DNA from: Alphaproteobacteria bacterium
GTDB taxonomy: Bacteria > Pseudomonadota > Alphaproteobacteria > RF32 > CAG-239
Length of the DNA stretch: 64,000 nt
Assembly: GCA_017460085.1 (NCBI GenBank)
Contig: JAFUBQ010000002.1
Coordinates: 1 to 64,000 of the forward strand
Reading direction: 5' to 3'
This document shows, piece by piece, positions 1 to 7,598 of this stretch. Numbering within the stretch: the stretch's first letter is position 1; every line of letters begins with the position of its first letter. A program made the translations under genes and the position numbers. Under the pieces are notes generated by a model. The model was not told the origin of the DNA, did not search any database, and was given only the letters and a program-made list of their open reading frames with translations.

Positions 1-15
1 ATGAAAGGAAAAGAA

Positions 16-510
16 ATGAATAATTTCAATAATGAAGATGAAAGTGTGCACGATACATTAAATCGTGTGATGACAGATATGGGGTATTTTTCTAACCCCG
101 TCACCATCACCACACCGGTGGGCAGCCGCACATTTTATGAGAAAGATGATTTTCCTCTGGTGAAAAATTCTCAGCAAATGCAACAGGTTCAAACTATTCA
201 ACCCAATGCACCGCAATTTTATATTCGTGATGATAAAAATTATGCTTGGGATATGCCGCATAAATATGATTATAGTAATAATATGCGGTGAATAATTCAT
301 AATTTTAAAATAATCAATCAAGAAAACCCTATACAAAAACCGATAACAACCGGTTCTGTCGTTGGCGATATAAATATGAATATACGTCTAGGAAAGATAA
401 ATCCAATCATTCCGGCGGCTATTAATGCTTATAATATTGGATATATGGGAGCGGGTTATTATGATCATTGGCAACAAGCTAAAGAAGTAGGTAAAAGGGA
501 GGAATATTAG
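16..510 (+). pseudogene. Small unknown gene interrupted by an in-frame TGA
   Basis: The reading frame starts at the window edge or, more likely, at the ATG at 16, which follows a purine-rich AAAGGAAAAGAA. It encodes a hydrophilic polypeptide rich in Asn, Asp and Tyr up to a TGA at 289-291. The same frame then stays open for another 72 codons to a TAG at 508-510, with similar composition (glycine- and tyrosine-rich end, GYMGAGYYDHW). No family is recognised. Because the window uses standard TGA stops, the downstream part is either the remnant of a longer protein cut by a nonsense mutation or a separate small ORF starting at ATG 376 (44 aa). The intact upstream portion could still be made as a 91-aa protein. 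The upstream context lies outside the window. Confidence 0.45.
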
Positions 511-582
511 AAACTTTTTATATTTAATATTCTTGAAAATTTTTTTGTTCTTAGTATTATGGGGTAATGAGGAGATAGAAAA

Positions 583-1005
583 ATGCGTGAATTGTTTGAT
601 GAATTACTTATTTTTGGAAGTTTTATTTTGCTTCTGTTTAAAATGTTTTTTTATTTAGCGGATTATGTTTTTAATGAAACATCTGTCTCCTCTTATTTGC
701 TGCAACTTATAGAAAACGTTGTCTGGATATTTGTGCTATATATGCCGATTATCATTTTGTTTGGTTCTCGCTTTATATCTCGCCAAATGAAAAAATATCC
801 TAGGATATGCTATTATTTAAAATCTGTCGGTTGGATTCCCTATGCTTATCTTATTGGTTTTATATTCTACCTGATTTATTATAAGACGCTTAATCACTAT
901 GAGTTGGAAAAATTTTGGCATCAATATTGGATAAGTGAAATCTGCATTGCCGCATCATTAATTATTGCTTGGGTGCGCAAACATCCACGTTTTTTGGTAG
1001 AATAA
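583..1005 (+). CDS. Small multi-pass membrane protein, unknown function
   Basis: A 140-aa protein with about four hydrophobic segments (roughly residues 8-28, 42-64, 85-103 and 118-132), basic loops between them, and a good ribosome binding site (GAGGAGAT, 583 start). No signal peptide and no recognisable motif. It follows the broken gene at 16-510 by 72 nt and is likely on the same transcript. Its placement behind a small secreted-looking or phage-like protein would fit an immunity or holin-like role, but nothing in the sequence shows that. Family unknown. Confidence 0.6.
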   Translation: MRELFDELLIFGSFILLLFKMFFYLADYVFNETSVSSYLLQLIENVVWIFVLYMPIIILFGSRFISRQMKKYPRICYYLKSVGWIPYAYLIGFIFYLIYYKTLNHYELEKFWHQYWISEICIAASLIIAWVRKHPRFLVE

Positions 1006-1048
1006 ATACTGACAGAATCTCAGCAATAAATTTTTCTTCTCTTTTTTC

Positions 1049-1076
1049 TTGCAATTTGTTTTGATTACTTTAATAT
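1049..1076 (+). promoter_or_regulatory. Predicted sigma-70-type promoter for the structured RNA
   Basis: TTGCAA (1049-1054) and TAATAT (1071-1076) separated by 16 nt. Transcription would start near 1083, exactly at the beginning of the structured region that ends in the terminator at 1202-1231. Each hexamer matches 4 of 6 consensus positions, so this is a moderate prediction. Confidence 0.4.
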
Positions 1077-1082
1077 GATGAA

Positions 1083-1231
1083 TGTCAGCCGGTGTTCGGC
1101 TGATGGAGTCTCAAAACTCCTTAAGCAAAAACTCCTCATCTAAGGGGAGATGGTTGAATATATTGAATAGACCATACTGATTGCTTACAGTTTTGAGCTC
1201 CCCTTGCCTAAAACGGCAAGGTTTTTGTTTT
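1083..1231 (+). ncRNA. Candidate structured RNA (about 150 nt) or RNA leader
   Basis: Seen directly: a hairpin TCAGCCG/CGGCTGA (1085-1091/1097-1103); a long extended helix in which GGAG plus CTCAAAACT (1105-1108, 1110-1118) pairs with AGTTTTGAG plus CTCC (1189-1197, 1198-1201), and after a small internal loop TAAGCAA (1122-1128) pairs with TTGCTTA (1181-1187); and then an intrinsic terminator. A promoter-like sequence ends just before the first hairpin. The layout (own promoter, long imperfect hairpin, own terminator) resembles a stand-alone small RNA; a 6S-like role is conceivable but no 6S signature was confirmed. It may instead be a leader controlling the HTH gene at 1268, whose Shine-Dalgarno region (TTAAGGGAGTT, 1250-1260) can pair with AACTCCTTAA at 1115-1124. 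Confidence 0.5.
1202..1231 (+). terminator. Intrinsic terminator
   Basis: CCTTGCC (1202-1208) pairs with GGCAAGG (1215-1221) around a TAAAAC loop and is followed by TTTTTGTTTT. It ends the structured RNA and lies 37 nt before the start codon of the HTH gene, so that gene needs read-through or another promoter. Confidence 0.75.
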
Positions 1232-1267
1232 AAATTTTGCAAAAACTTTTTAAGGGAGTTCTATAAT

Positions 1268-1492
1268 ATGAGTACATATAATTTAATGAGCAAAGAAACT
1301 TTAAAAGATATATGTCCGCAGCTGAAACAATTGCGGCTTGAGCGCGGTTTAAGCCTTGGAGAAGTGCAGGCATTGGCGCACATCAGCGGTAAATTGCTCA
1401 GAAGAGTTGAACAAAATAAATGTCTGCCTTTCAGCTGTTTGAGGAAATTGCTTAAATTTTACGGCAAAAAAATGCGAATCGTCATAGAATAG
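1268..1492 (+). CDS. Small XRE-like helix-turn-helix protein
   Basis: A 74-aa protein. Residues about 14-66 resemble a XRE/Cro helix-turn-helix: LKQLRLERGLSLGEVQ forms helices 1-2, AHISGKLLRRVEQNK the recognition region, followed by a helix with LRKLLKFYGKKMRI. Predicted to bind DNA as a small repressor or antitoxin-type regulator. The start at 1268 is chosen because AAGGGAG lies 10 nt upstream; a longer frame beginning at 1181 would run through the terminator hairpin and is not credible. No toxin gene is adjacent. The RNA leader upstream may regulate translation. Confidence 0.6.
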   Translation: MSTYNLMSKETLKDICPQLKQLRLERGLSLGEVQALAHISGKLLRRVEQNKCLPFSCLRKLLKFYGKKMRIVIE

Positions 1493-1527
1493 ACGGCTCA
1501 AATTACCATGTATTATAAAAAAATAAT

Positions 1528-2139
1528 CTACTTCCGTCTGGTTTTAGAAGTACCTGTTGATGATTTTTTATCAAAGCGGAACAAATTTGCATCTATTGCC
1601 GCATCGGTATCAATATCAAACAACGAAATTGTCACCTCAATATTTTGCTGGTCCACCACTTTCCATTGTTTCAAGCGGAACGGATTATTATCAAAAATCA
1701 GCGTAATCGGCTTAACGCTCTTATTTTTCGGCATTTCCACCGTAATTGAAGTTTGCCCGCCGTCTTTATAAAAATCGACCACCTTCAAATTTTGCCCGTC
1801 TAACTTAATTTTTTGGGTTAAAATCATCGTTGCCGGAATATCCTTATAATCAATATTCGTCACTTGGTCGAGCTCTTTATCGTTATAAATAATATAATCG
1901 CCGTTGCCCACAATCAGCAGTTCGTCCGGCGCCGTATATTCCATTCTGATTTTGCTCGGTTTGGCAATATATATCTTACCTTCAGCCGTTCCTCCGTTGC
2001 TAGACATCTGCACAAAACTGGCTTTAATGGTTTGCAAGTTGTTCAAATAATTTTCAATTTTTTGCAAATCTTGAGCAGTGGCAAATACCGAACCGCTGAA
2101 AAATAAAATACAAAAGAAAACGCTTAAAAATTTTTTCAT
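1528..2139 (-). CDS. lolA: Outer-membrane lipoprotein carrier protein LolA
   Basis: A 203-aa periplasmic chaperone that carries lipoproteins from the LolCDE exporter to the outer membrane. Signal peptide at residues 1-20 (MKKFLSVFFCILFFSGSVFA). The mature part has the LolA pattern: an amphipathic start LQKIENYLNNLQTIKASFVQ, the KPSKIRMEY strand, and the IIYNDKELDQV and PFRLKQWKVVD segments. The start at 2139 has an AAAGGAAA site. Only one base separates it from the preceding minus-strand gene, so the two are co-transcribed. Length is normal for the family. Confidence 0.88.
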   Translation of the reverse strand: MKKFLSVFFCILFFSGSVFATAQDLQKIENYLNNLQTIKASFVQMSSNGGTAEGKIYIAKPSKIRMEYTAPDELLIVGNGDYIIYNDKELDQVTNIDYKDIPATMILTQKIKLDGQNLKVVDFYKDGGQTSITVEMPKNKSVKPITLIFDNNPFRLKQWKVVDQQNIEVTISLFDIDTDAAIDANLFRFDKKSSTGTSKTRRK

Positions 2140-2140
2140 T

Positions 2141-2755
2141 CTAATTTCCTTTCGGTTTAGCGTGGCGCAATTCTTCCAAATGCGGCAACGCATATTGTTC
2201 AATAACAAAATGTAATGTCTTGTTTGCTGCCTTATCGCATTCCACCATTGCATCAAAAACGGCCTTATTTTCTTGTTCCGGCTTAATTTGCGCCAGCAAT
2301 TTCAAATAAACAGCGGAAAGTTCAGCCAACGAATCGACAATTTCAGCAATATAGGCCGGAATTTTCAAAGTGGGCAAACCGCCCCAAAAACCTTCATTAA
2401 AGCCTTGCTCTAACATATCGGAATGCTCACGGCAAATTTCCGCTAAATCATCATGCGCCGCGAATCGCGGTAAAACAAGAGAATTATTCAGCACTAAGCC
2501 AAACATTTCGTCCCACAGCCCCATAAAAAACTTAAAAAACAACTCTGCTTCGGCTTTGGTTTCTAAGCGCGGTGTTATGTTATTATCCCACAGCGAAGCA
2601 ATAACATCGGTTGGTCTTAATTGTTCGTTAGGGCTGCAAATTGCTCCGGCAAAACGCATTTTAATCACACTTAAAGGTGTCGGGCAGCTATAGTGCTCTA
2701 AAAATTTTTTAAATTTATCATCGCCTATATATTCATTTTCGCTTTTCATTTGCAT
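2141..2755 (-). CDS. Conserved-looking hypothetical cytosolic protein
   Basis: A 204-aa soluble, mostly helical acidic protein, no signal peptide or membrane segment. Visible features: a SCPTPLSVIKMRFAGAICSP stretch near residue 25-45 and a WDEMFGLVLNN/FWGGLPTLKIPAYI middle section. No family was recognised with confidence. It sits directly upstream of lolA (1 nt apart) on the same strand, suggesting a shared transcript, and is divergent from the lipoprotein gene at 2812. A second in-frame ATG (third codon) is an alternative start. Confidence 0.65.
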   Translation of the reverse strand: MQMKSENEYIGDDKFKKFLEHYSCPTPLSVIKMRFAGAICSPNEQLRPTDVIASLWDNNITPRLETKAEAELFFKFFMGLWDEMFGLVLNNSLVLPRFAAHDDLAEICREHSDMLEQGFNEGFWGGLPTLKIPAYIAEIVDSLAELSAVYLKLLAQIKPEQENKAVFDAMVECDKAANKTLHFVIEQYALPHLEELRHAKPKGN

Positions 2756-2811
2756 AATCTTCGTATATGATACCTCAAAACTTAATGTATAATTTAATGG
2801 AGATTTTGAAA

Positions 2812-3138
2812 TTGTCTAGTCAAAAATTGCGGTTAGCGTATGTATTTTTACTTTTTTTAGGCGGATGCAGCCTGTTTAACCCTTATATTGACCGCCGTCG
2901 CAACCCCGGCGTTGCAGATATAAATAAGCTATACAGCGGACCTTCAACCCCGCAAAATCCAGTTATTTGCTACAATGGTTTAATTACTGACGATAATGAG
3001 TTGCAAAAAATGGCAGATGCCGAATGTGTAAAGCAAGGCACCGGAACAAAAGCAGAATTTGTAAAGAAAACGCACTTAGACGGCAAACTGCTGTTGCCGA
3101 GCCATGCCCACTATACTTGTGTTAAAAACCAAAAATAA
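2812..3138 (+). CDS. Small lipoprotein, probable TTG start
   Basis: A lipoprotein of about 108 aa. The type II signal peptide is clear: a short basic n-region (SSQKLR), hydrophobic core LAYVFLLFL and lipobox LGGC, giving acylation at Cys19. The TTG at 2812 is preferred because GGAG (2799-2802) lies 9 nt upstream; the in-frame ATG at 2767 would place an implausible 15 extra residues before the signal peptide. The mature part has three further cysteines (ICYNG, DAECVK, YTCVK) that could form disulfides. Function unknown. It precedes argS by 12 nt. Confidence 0.65.
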   Translation: MSSQKLRLAYVFLLFLGGCSLFNPYIDRRRNPGVADINKLYSGPSTPQNPVICYNGLITDDNELQKMADAECVKQGTGTKAEFVKKTHLDGKLLLPSHAHYTCVKNQK

Positions 3139-3150
3139 GGATACTATCAG

Positions 3151-4893
3151 ATGAATTTATTGTTTGAAAACCAACTGAACCAAACCCTTGCCGAAATTTT
3201 TAAAACTTTGAGCTTAGATACAAAATTTGCCACCGTTAAAATTTCTAACCGTCCGGATTTAAGCGACTTTCAGTGTAACGGCGCATTGGCGTTGGCAAAA
3301 ATTGCCCACCAAAATCCGTGCGAAATTGCGGCAAAAATTGCTGCAAAGCTTGAAGAAAACGAAAATATTGCCGCTGTTTCGGTTGATGGCCCGGGCTTTA
3401 TTAATATCAAACTTAAAGACGAATATATTGCCGCCAACATAGATAAAATTGCTCAAGATGAGCGCTTGGGCTGCGGTAAAATAGAAAATCCGCACAAAGT
3501 TGTATTGGATTACGGCGGCCCGAATGTGGCTAAAGAAATGCATGTCGGCCACTTGCGCTCCGGTGTTATCGGTGAGTCCATTCGGCGCATTGAAAAATTT
3601 GCCGGCAATGAAGTGATTGCCGATGTTCACTTAGGCGATTGGGGAACGCCTATGGGTATGATTTTGGCAGAAATTATCCTGCAAGACGGCAATTTAGATA
3701 AGGTAACAACATATGACATTGCCCAAATTACCGAGTTTTATAAACGGGCCAATATTCGCTGCAAAGAAGATGAAGCCGCTAAAGAAAAGGCTCGTTTAAT
3801 TACTGCCGCTTTGCAAGACGGCAATGCCGAATATCGCCGCGCTTGGCAGCATTTGCGCAGTGAATCGGTGAAAGCCATTCAAGAAAATTATGTCCAACTT
3901 GATGTTAATTTTGACTTGTGGTGGGGAGAAAGCGATGCTCATGAAACTTGCGGCAAAATTGTGGAAATTGCCCGCAGCAAAAAAATTGCCGAAGTTGATA
4001 ATGGTGCCGAAATTATCCGCTTAGAAGAGGGAAACAAGCCGAAGCCTCCGGTTATTTTGATTAAATCCGACGGCGGATACACATATCATACTACCGATTT
4101 GGCAACCATTAAAATGCGCTTTGATGAACTTAAAGCCGAAGAAATTGTATATTTTACCGACAGCCGCCAAGCTTTGCACTTTGAACAAGTTTTTGAAGCA
4201 ACGCAAAAGCTGGATATTGCACCGAATGTTAAATTGCAGCACATTGTTTTCGGCACAGTAAACGGTGCTGACGGCAAGCCGTTTAAAACCCGCGACGGTG
4301 GCGTTATGAACTTGGAAACGCTGATTGAAATGTCAAAAAACAAAGTGCGCCAATCGCTGCCGAAAGCAGGAGAAGTTGCCGGTTACGGGGAAGCGGAAAT
4401 TGAAAAGCTGACACAGCAAATTGCCATTGCCGCCATCAAATTCCAAGACTTAAAAAACACCATTGCCTCCGGCTATGTGTTTGAACTTGATGATTTTGCC
4501 AAGTTTGAAGGAAAAACCGGTCCATACATTCAATATGCCGTGGCGCGAATCAATTCGGTTTTACGCAAGGCCGCTGCCAACGGTTTACACATCGGCAGCG
4601 TTGTCTTAGCAGCACCGGAAGAACGCACTCTGGCTTTGAAATTGGCGCAAGTGCATAATGTGATTATGCGCGCACATAGCGAAAAAGAGCCGAGCATAAT
4701 TGCCGACTATACTTATACTTTAGCGCAAGTTTTCAGCACCTTTTATAATGCTTGCTCCATTATGAATGCGGAAAACACTGCTCTTGCCGCCTCACGCCTG
4801 CGTTTGGCAAAATTGGTGCGCGATGTGCTAGTTTTGATGCTTGATTTGTTGGGCATTGAAGCACCGGAAGTTATGTTGAAGGCTGAAAATTAA
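3151..4893 (+). CDS. argS: Arginyl-tRNA synthetase
   Basis: A 580-aa class I aminoacyl-tRNA synthetase that charges tRNA-Arg. It has the N-terminal additional domain (residues about 1-110) with the ArgS-typical DGPGFINIKL, the HIGH-type motif HVGHLR at 131-136, the ADVHLGDWGTPMG signature, the Y-H-T-T-D-L-A-T core motif and the C-terminal DALR anticodon-binding domain (FAKFEGKTGPYIQYAVAR onward). A canonical KMSKS loop is not obvious, which is common in ArgS. AAGGA precedes the start. A strong terminator follows. Confidence 0.97.
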   Translation: MNLLFENQLNQTLAEIFKTLSLDTKFATVKISNRPDLSDFQCNGALALAKIAHQNPCEIAAKIAAKLEENENIAAVSVDGPGFINIKLKDEYIAANIDKIAQDERLGCGKIENPHKVVLDYGGPNVAKEMHVGHLRSGVIGESIRRIEKFAGNEVIADVHLGDWGTPMGMILAEIILQDGNLDKVTTYDIAQITEFYKRANIRCKEDEAAKEKARLITAALQDGNAEYRRAWQHLRSESVKAIQENYVQLDVNFDLWWGESDAHETCGKIVEIARSKKIAEVDNGAEIIRLEEGNKPKPPVILIKSDGGYTYHTTDLATIKMRFDELKAEEIVYFTDSRQALHFEQVFEATQKLDIAPNVKLQHIVFGTVNGADGKPFKTRDGGVMNLETLIEMSKNKVRQSLPKAGEVAGYGEAEIEKLTQQIAIAAIKFQDLKNTIASGYVFELDDFAKFEGKTGPYIQYAVARINSVLRKAAANGLHIGSVVLAAPEERTLALKLAQVHNVIMRAHSEKEPSIIADYTYTLAQVFSTFYNACSIMNAENTALAASRLRLAKLVRDVLVLMLDLLGIEAPEVMLKAEN

Positions 4894-4922
4894 ATATAGA
4901 AACATATTTTTTAAAAGGGACA

Positions 4923-4950
4923 GGCTGCTCGTTTTGAGCAGCCTTTTGGT
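4923..4950 (+). terminator. Intrinsic terminator after argS
   Basis: Perfect hairpin GGCTGCTC / GAGCAGCC (4923-4930, 4936-4943) with a GTTTT loop, followed by TTTTGGTTT. It lies between argS and the convergent porin gene. Confidence 0.85.
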
Positions 4951-4983
4951 TTACTTTTAGGAGTTAAAAGAAATTCTGTTATA

Positions 4984-6249
4984 TTAGAATTTATATTGAT
5001 ATTGAAACGCAAACATATTGCTGTGATTATGATATTTCACGTCCAAATCATTTTCAGACACACCGCGTGAACGGCCGTGCATCATGAACAAGTGGGCATA
5101 GCCAACGTCAAACTGATGATTTCCGGTGGCATAGCTGGCACCTGCCGAAAGCCAAATACGGTCGGTATCAGGAATACGGTTGGTGCGGTGAGTGTTTCCG
5201 GCAGATGGAGATTGGTCCCAAGCCGTACCGGCACGTAAGGTCCAGTTTTCATTGGCATAATATTCTTGCCCAAGTGAAATTGTCCAAGAATCTTTCCATT
5301 TATAATCTACGTCATAATTGCCGCTCGGTGCGGTAGATTGCGCCGGAAATGTATAGAAACGATGCCATTGAATATATTTAACGGTAGCTGAAGTTCCCCA
5401 TTTTTCATTCCACTTGTGGAAACCGGATAAAATCCAGCTTGCCGGCAATTCAGGGTCAGCAAATGTATGATATTTTTGTGTTCCTTCAGGCAAGGTAATA
5501 TTCATCATTTGAGCCAATTGAGCATAATCTTGATTATATGTTACATATTGTTTACCTTTCGGCTTTTGTGTGCTCTTAAAGCGATATGATAAACCAATAC
5601 GCGTATTTTCATTAAATTCATACATTGCACCTAATTGCCAAGTGTTAGACCAACCATGAACCCTAAAATCGCTGTATGCAATATTAGGCGTCGGATATCC
5701 TCTATAATTATTCACATTAGCTGTTAATTGCCCTCTGATATAACGCAAAATAGCACTGGCACCAAGCGACAAGCCGTTGTCAAAACGATAAGCAGATGAC
5801 AAGTTAAAATCAACCACTTCTAAGAACGATTTGCGCACACCTTGCCCATTTGGATTCTGCGCCACATAGCTGTCGTGCTTATATTTTGTAGACAAGCCGT
5901 AAGGCACATAAATACCAGCACCGAAAAACCATTTGTTGTTCAAATTATATTGCGAAAGCAAACTCGGCAGCGGCACAAAATAGTCCATTTTATCCGTGCC
6001 GTATTTACTTTTGGCTTTGGAAGCAATTTCCGTAAATGCCAAACCGGCTTGAACGCCTGAGCGCTTTACTAAGGTCATACCGGCCGGATTATAGGCCATT
6101 GCCGAATAGTCATCGCCCATAACACCGATACCGGCAAACGAACGCCCTAAACCAGTGGTAGACATTTCATTAAGTTGATAGCCGGCAGCATTGGCTTGCG
6201 TTGCCGCAAAAATTGTTGCCGCCGCAGTAATTGTTGCTATTTTTTTCAT
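4984..6249 (-). CDS. FadL/OmpP1/TodX family outer-membrane channel
   Basis: A 421-aa beta-barrel outer-membrane protein of the FadL family, which imports long-chain fatty acids or other hydrophobic compounds. Signal peptide 1-21 (cleavage after ANA). Family markers: GYQLNEMSTTGLGRSFAG at the N terminus (the hatch region), MAYNPAGMTL near residue 50, many alternating aromatic strands, SLGQEYYANENWTLRAG, and the terminal strand FAFQYQYKF ending in Phe. It stands alone on the minus strand with its own 240-nt upstream region. Substrate cannot be read from the sequence. Confidence 0.9.
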   Translation of the reverse strand: MKKIATITAAATIFAATQANAAGYQLNEMSTTGLGRSFAGIGVMGDDYSAMAYNPAGMTLVKRSGVQAGLAFTEIASKAKSKYGTDKMDYFVPLPSLLSQYNLNNKWFFGAGIYVPYGLSTKYKHDSYVAQNPNGQGVRKSFLEVVDFNLSSAYRFDNGLSLGASAILRYIRGQLTANVNNYRGYPTPNIAYSDFRVHGWSNTWQLGAMYEFNENTRIGLSYRFKSTQKPKGKQYVTYNQDYAQLAQMMNITLPEGTQKYHTFADPELPASWILSGFHKWNEKWGTSATVKYIQWHRFYTFPAQSTAPSGNYDVDYKWKDSWTISLGQEYYANENWTLRAGTAWDQSPSAGNTHRTNRIPDTDRIWLSAGASYATGNHQFDVGYAHLFMMHGRSRGVSENDLDVKYHNHSNMFAFQYQYKF

Positions 6250-6490
6250 ACTAAGTCCTCTTGTAAATTAGTCCTGATAAATAAGCTATCATATATATTT
6301 TGAGCCGTCTATTATATCACAAAAATTTTTATGGTTTCTCTAAAGATACCATTTATATTTACGAACCTAAACAATTATTTTTTTTCTTCTACCTGTGGAT
6401 AACTTTGCATTCTGAGCTTAAATAATTTAACTCTAATTTAAGAAAAACCGATATAATTTATATCATATAAAATTTTTAACGGAGCAGATA
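6250..6490. other. Divergent AT-rich intergenic region
   Basis: This 241-nt region separates the minus-strand porin from the plus-strand ATPase and must carry promoters for both. It is strongly AT-rich with several TATAAT-like blocks (for example TATAATTTATATCATATAA before 6480), but no pair of hexamers stands out enough to call. No ORF or repeat was seen. Confidence 0.4.
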
Positions 6491-7444
6491 ATGACAACAG
6501 TTAACGAAACGGAATTTTCTGATATTTATATTATCCCTGACGGCACGGCTTTTATTTGGGGACGCAGAACCCCCAGCGGACTAATTCAAGTACGTCCCGA
6601 TGATTATGACGAATTTTATAAAATCATAAGAGATACATATGACGGCGAAAATTCAAGTTATTTGGTAAAATATAAAGGCTTGCATTATCGTGTGGAGCGC
6701 ACCGTAACACTTGACGGCCAACAATATTGCGCACGTAAAATGCCACATACCGTGCCGGATATTAATAAACTTGGCATAGAAGAAAAATTGCTTAATTATC
6801 TTAAATCGCTGAGCGGCGCTTCCGGCTTAATTTTGCTCGCCGGTACCACCGGTTCAGGTAAAACAACTACCTTGTCGGCACTTTTGCGAGAATTTTTAAT
6901 TCGTGACGGCGGTTATGCCTTTACACTAGAAGACCCGGTGGAAATGCCGCTTGACGGCACTTATCATACCGCCAACGGTGAACTCGGTATCTGTAAGCAA
7001 ATGACCCCGCCGAATGGTTCGTGGTCAGCCGGCTTAAAATCCATGCTGCGTTCTATGCCTCGCTATGTATATTTAGGCGAGATTCGTGATCCAGAAATTG
7101 CTTCAGAAGCATTGCGCGCCGCCATATCCGGCCACTTAGTTCTTAGTACCATTCACGCGTCCACAGTTTCCGATGCCATTCAGTCAATCATTAAATATGC
7201 AGCAGCAAGCGGAATTTCCGAAGATATGTCGTATGATTTGGTTGGTAACGGCATTTTGGCGGTATTACACCAAAAATTGGTAGGAGTGCCAAAACGCCCT
7301 GTTATAGAAGCGGTATTCGCTAATCCGGACTCCAGCAAAGGTGATCAGGTGCGCGGAATTGTCAAAAGCGGCAAGCTTAATTTGTCAACAACTATCGAAC
7401 AACAACGTATTCGTCTGTCACGCGGCATTCCATTGTTTGACTAG
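6491..7444 (+). CDS. PilT/GspE-type secretion or retraction ATPase
   Basis: A 317-aa hexameric AAA-type traffic ATPase of the PilT/PilB/DotB class. Walker A GTTGSGKTTT at 118-127, Asp box FTLEDPVE near 144-151, Walker B region YLGEIRDPEIASEAL near 194-208, His box GHLVLSTIHAST near 214-225. The N-terminal ~95 residues form the PAS-like domain; the length is that of retraction-type PilT or of DotB/TraJ rather than of GspE/PilB. GGAG precedes the start. It stands alone here; type IV pilin-like genes are found at 60.3-61.4 kb in this window, so a role in type IVb pilus dynamics is a reasonable inference. Confidence 0.85.
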   Translation: MTTVNETEFSDIYIIPDGTAFIWGRRTPSGLIQVRPDDYDEFYKIIRDTYDGENSSYLVKYKGLHYRVERTVTLDGQQYCARKMPHTVPDINKLGIEEKLLNYLKSLSGASGLILLAGTTGSGKTTTLSALLREFLIRDGGYAFTLEDPVEMPLDGTYHTANGELGICKQMTPPNGSWSAGLKSMLRSMPRYVYLGEIRDPEIASEALRAAISGHLVLSTIHASTVSDAIQSIIKYAAASGISEDMSYDLVGNGILAVLHQKLVGVPKRPVIEAVFANPDSSKGDQVRGIVKSGKLNLSTTIEQQRIRLSRGIPLFD

Positions 7445-7538
7445 CAATATTTGGCAGTTGTCCAATTTTATTTCTTATGTACGAGCGTAAATGACTCGCA
7501 TCTCATATATACAAAAAATAAATTTTGTAAAATATGTA

Positions 7539-7567
7539 TTGACTGAATGCTTTTTTTATGACAATAT
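7539..7567 (+). promoter_or_regulatory. Predicted sigma-70 promoter
   Basis: TTGACT (7539-7544), a 17-nt spacer and CAATAT (7562-7567). It lies 31 nt before the start codon at 7599 and would drive the 630-aa unknown gene. Confidence 0.6.
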
Positions 7568-7598
7568 AGGCATATATGCGATAAAAAGGAGTAATAAA

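Noticed and set aside
289..291. TGA read as a sense codon (recoded genetic code)
   Set aside because: Other clear genes in the window (for example ybeY and the phoH-like gene) end in TGA, and Trp positions in conserved motifs use TGG, so the code is standard.
1181..1492. Longer 103-aa version of the HTH gene starting at 1181
   Set aside because: It would translate through the long RNA hairpin and terminator and has no ribosome binding site; the 74-aa start at 1268 has AAGGGAG at good spacing.
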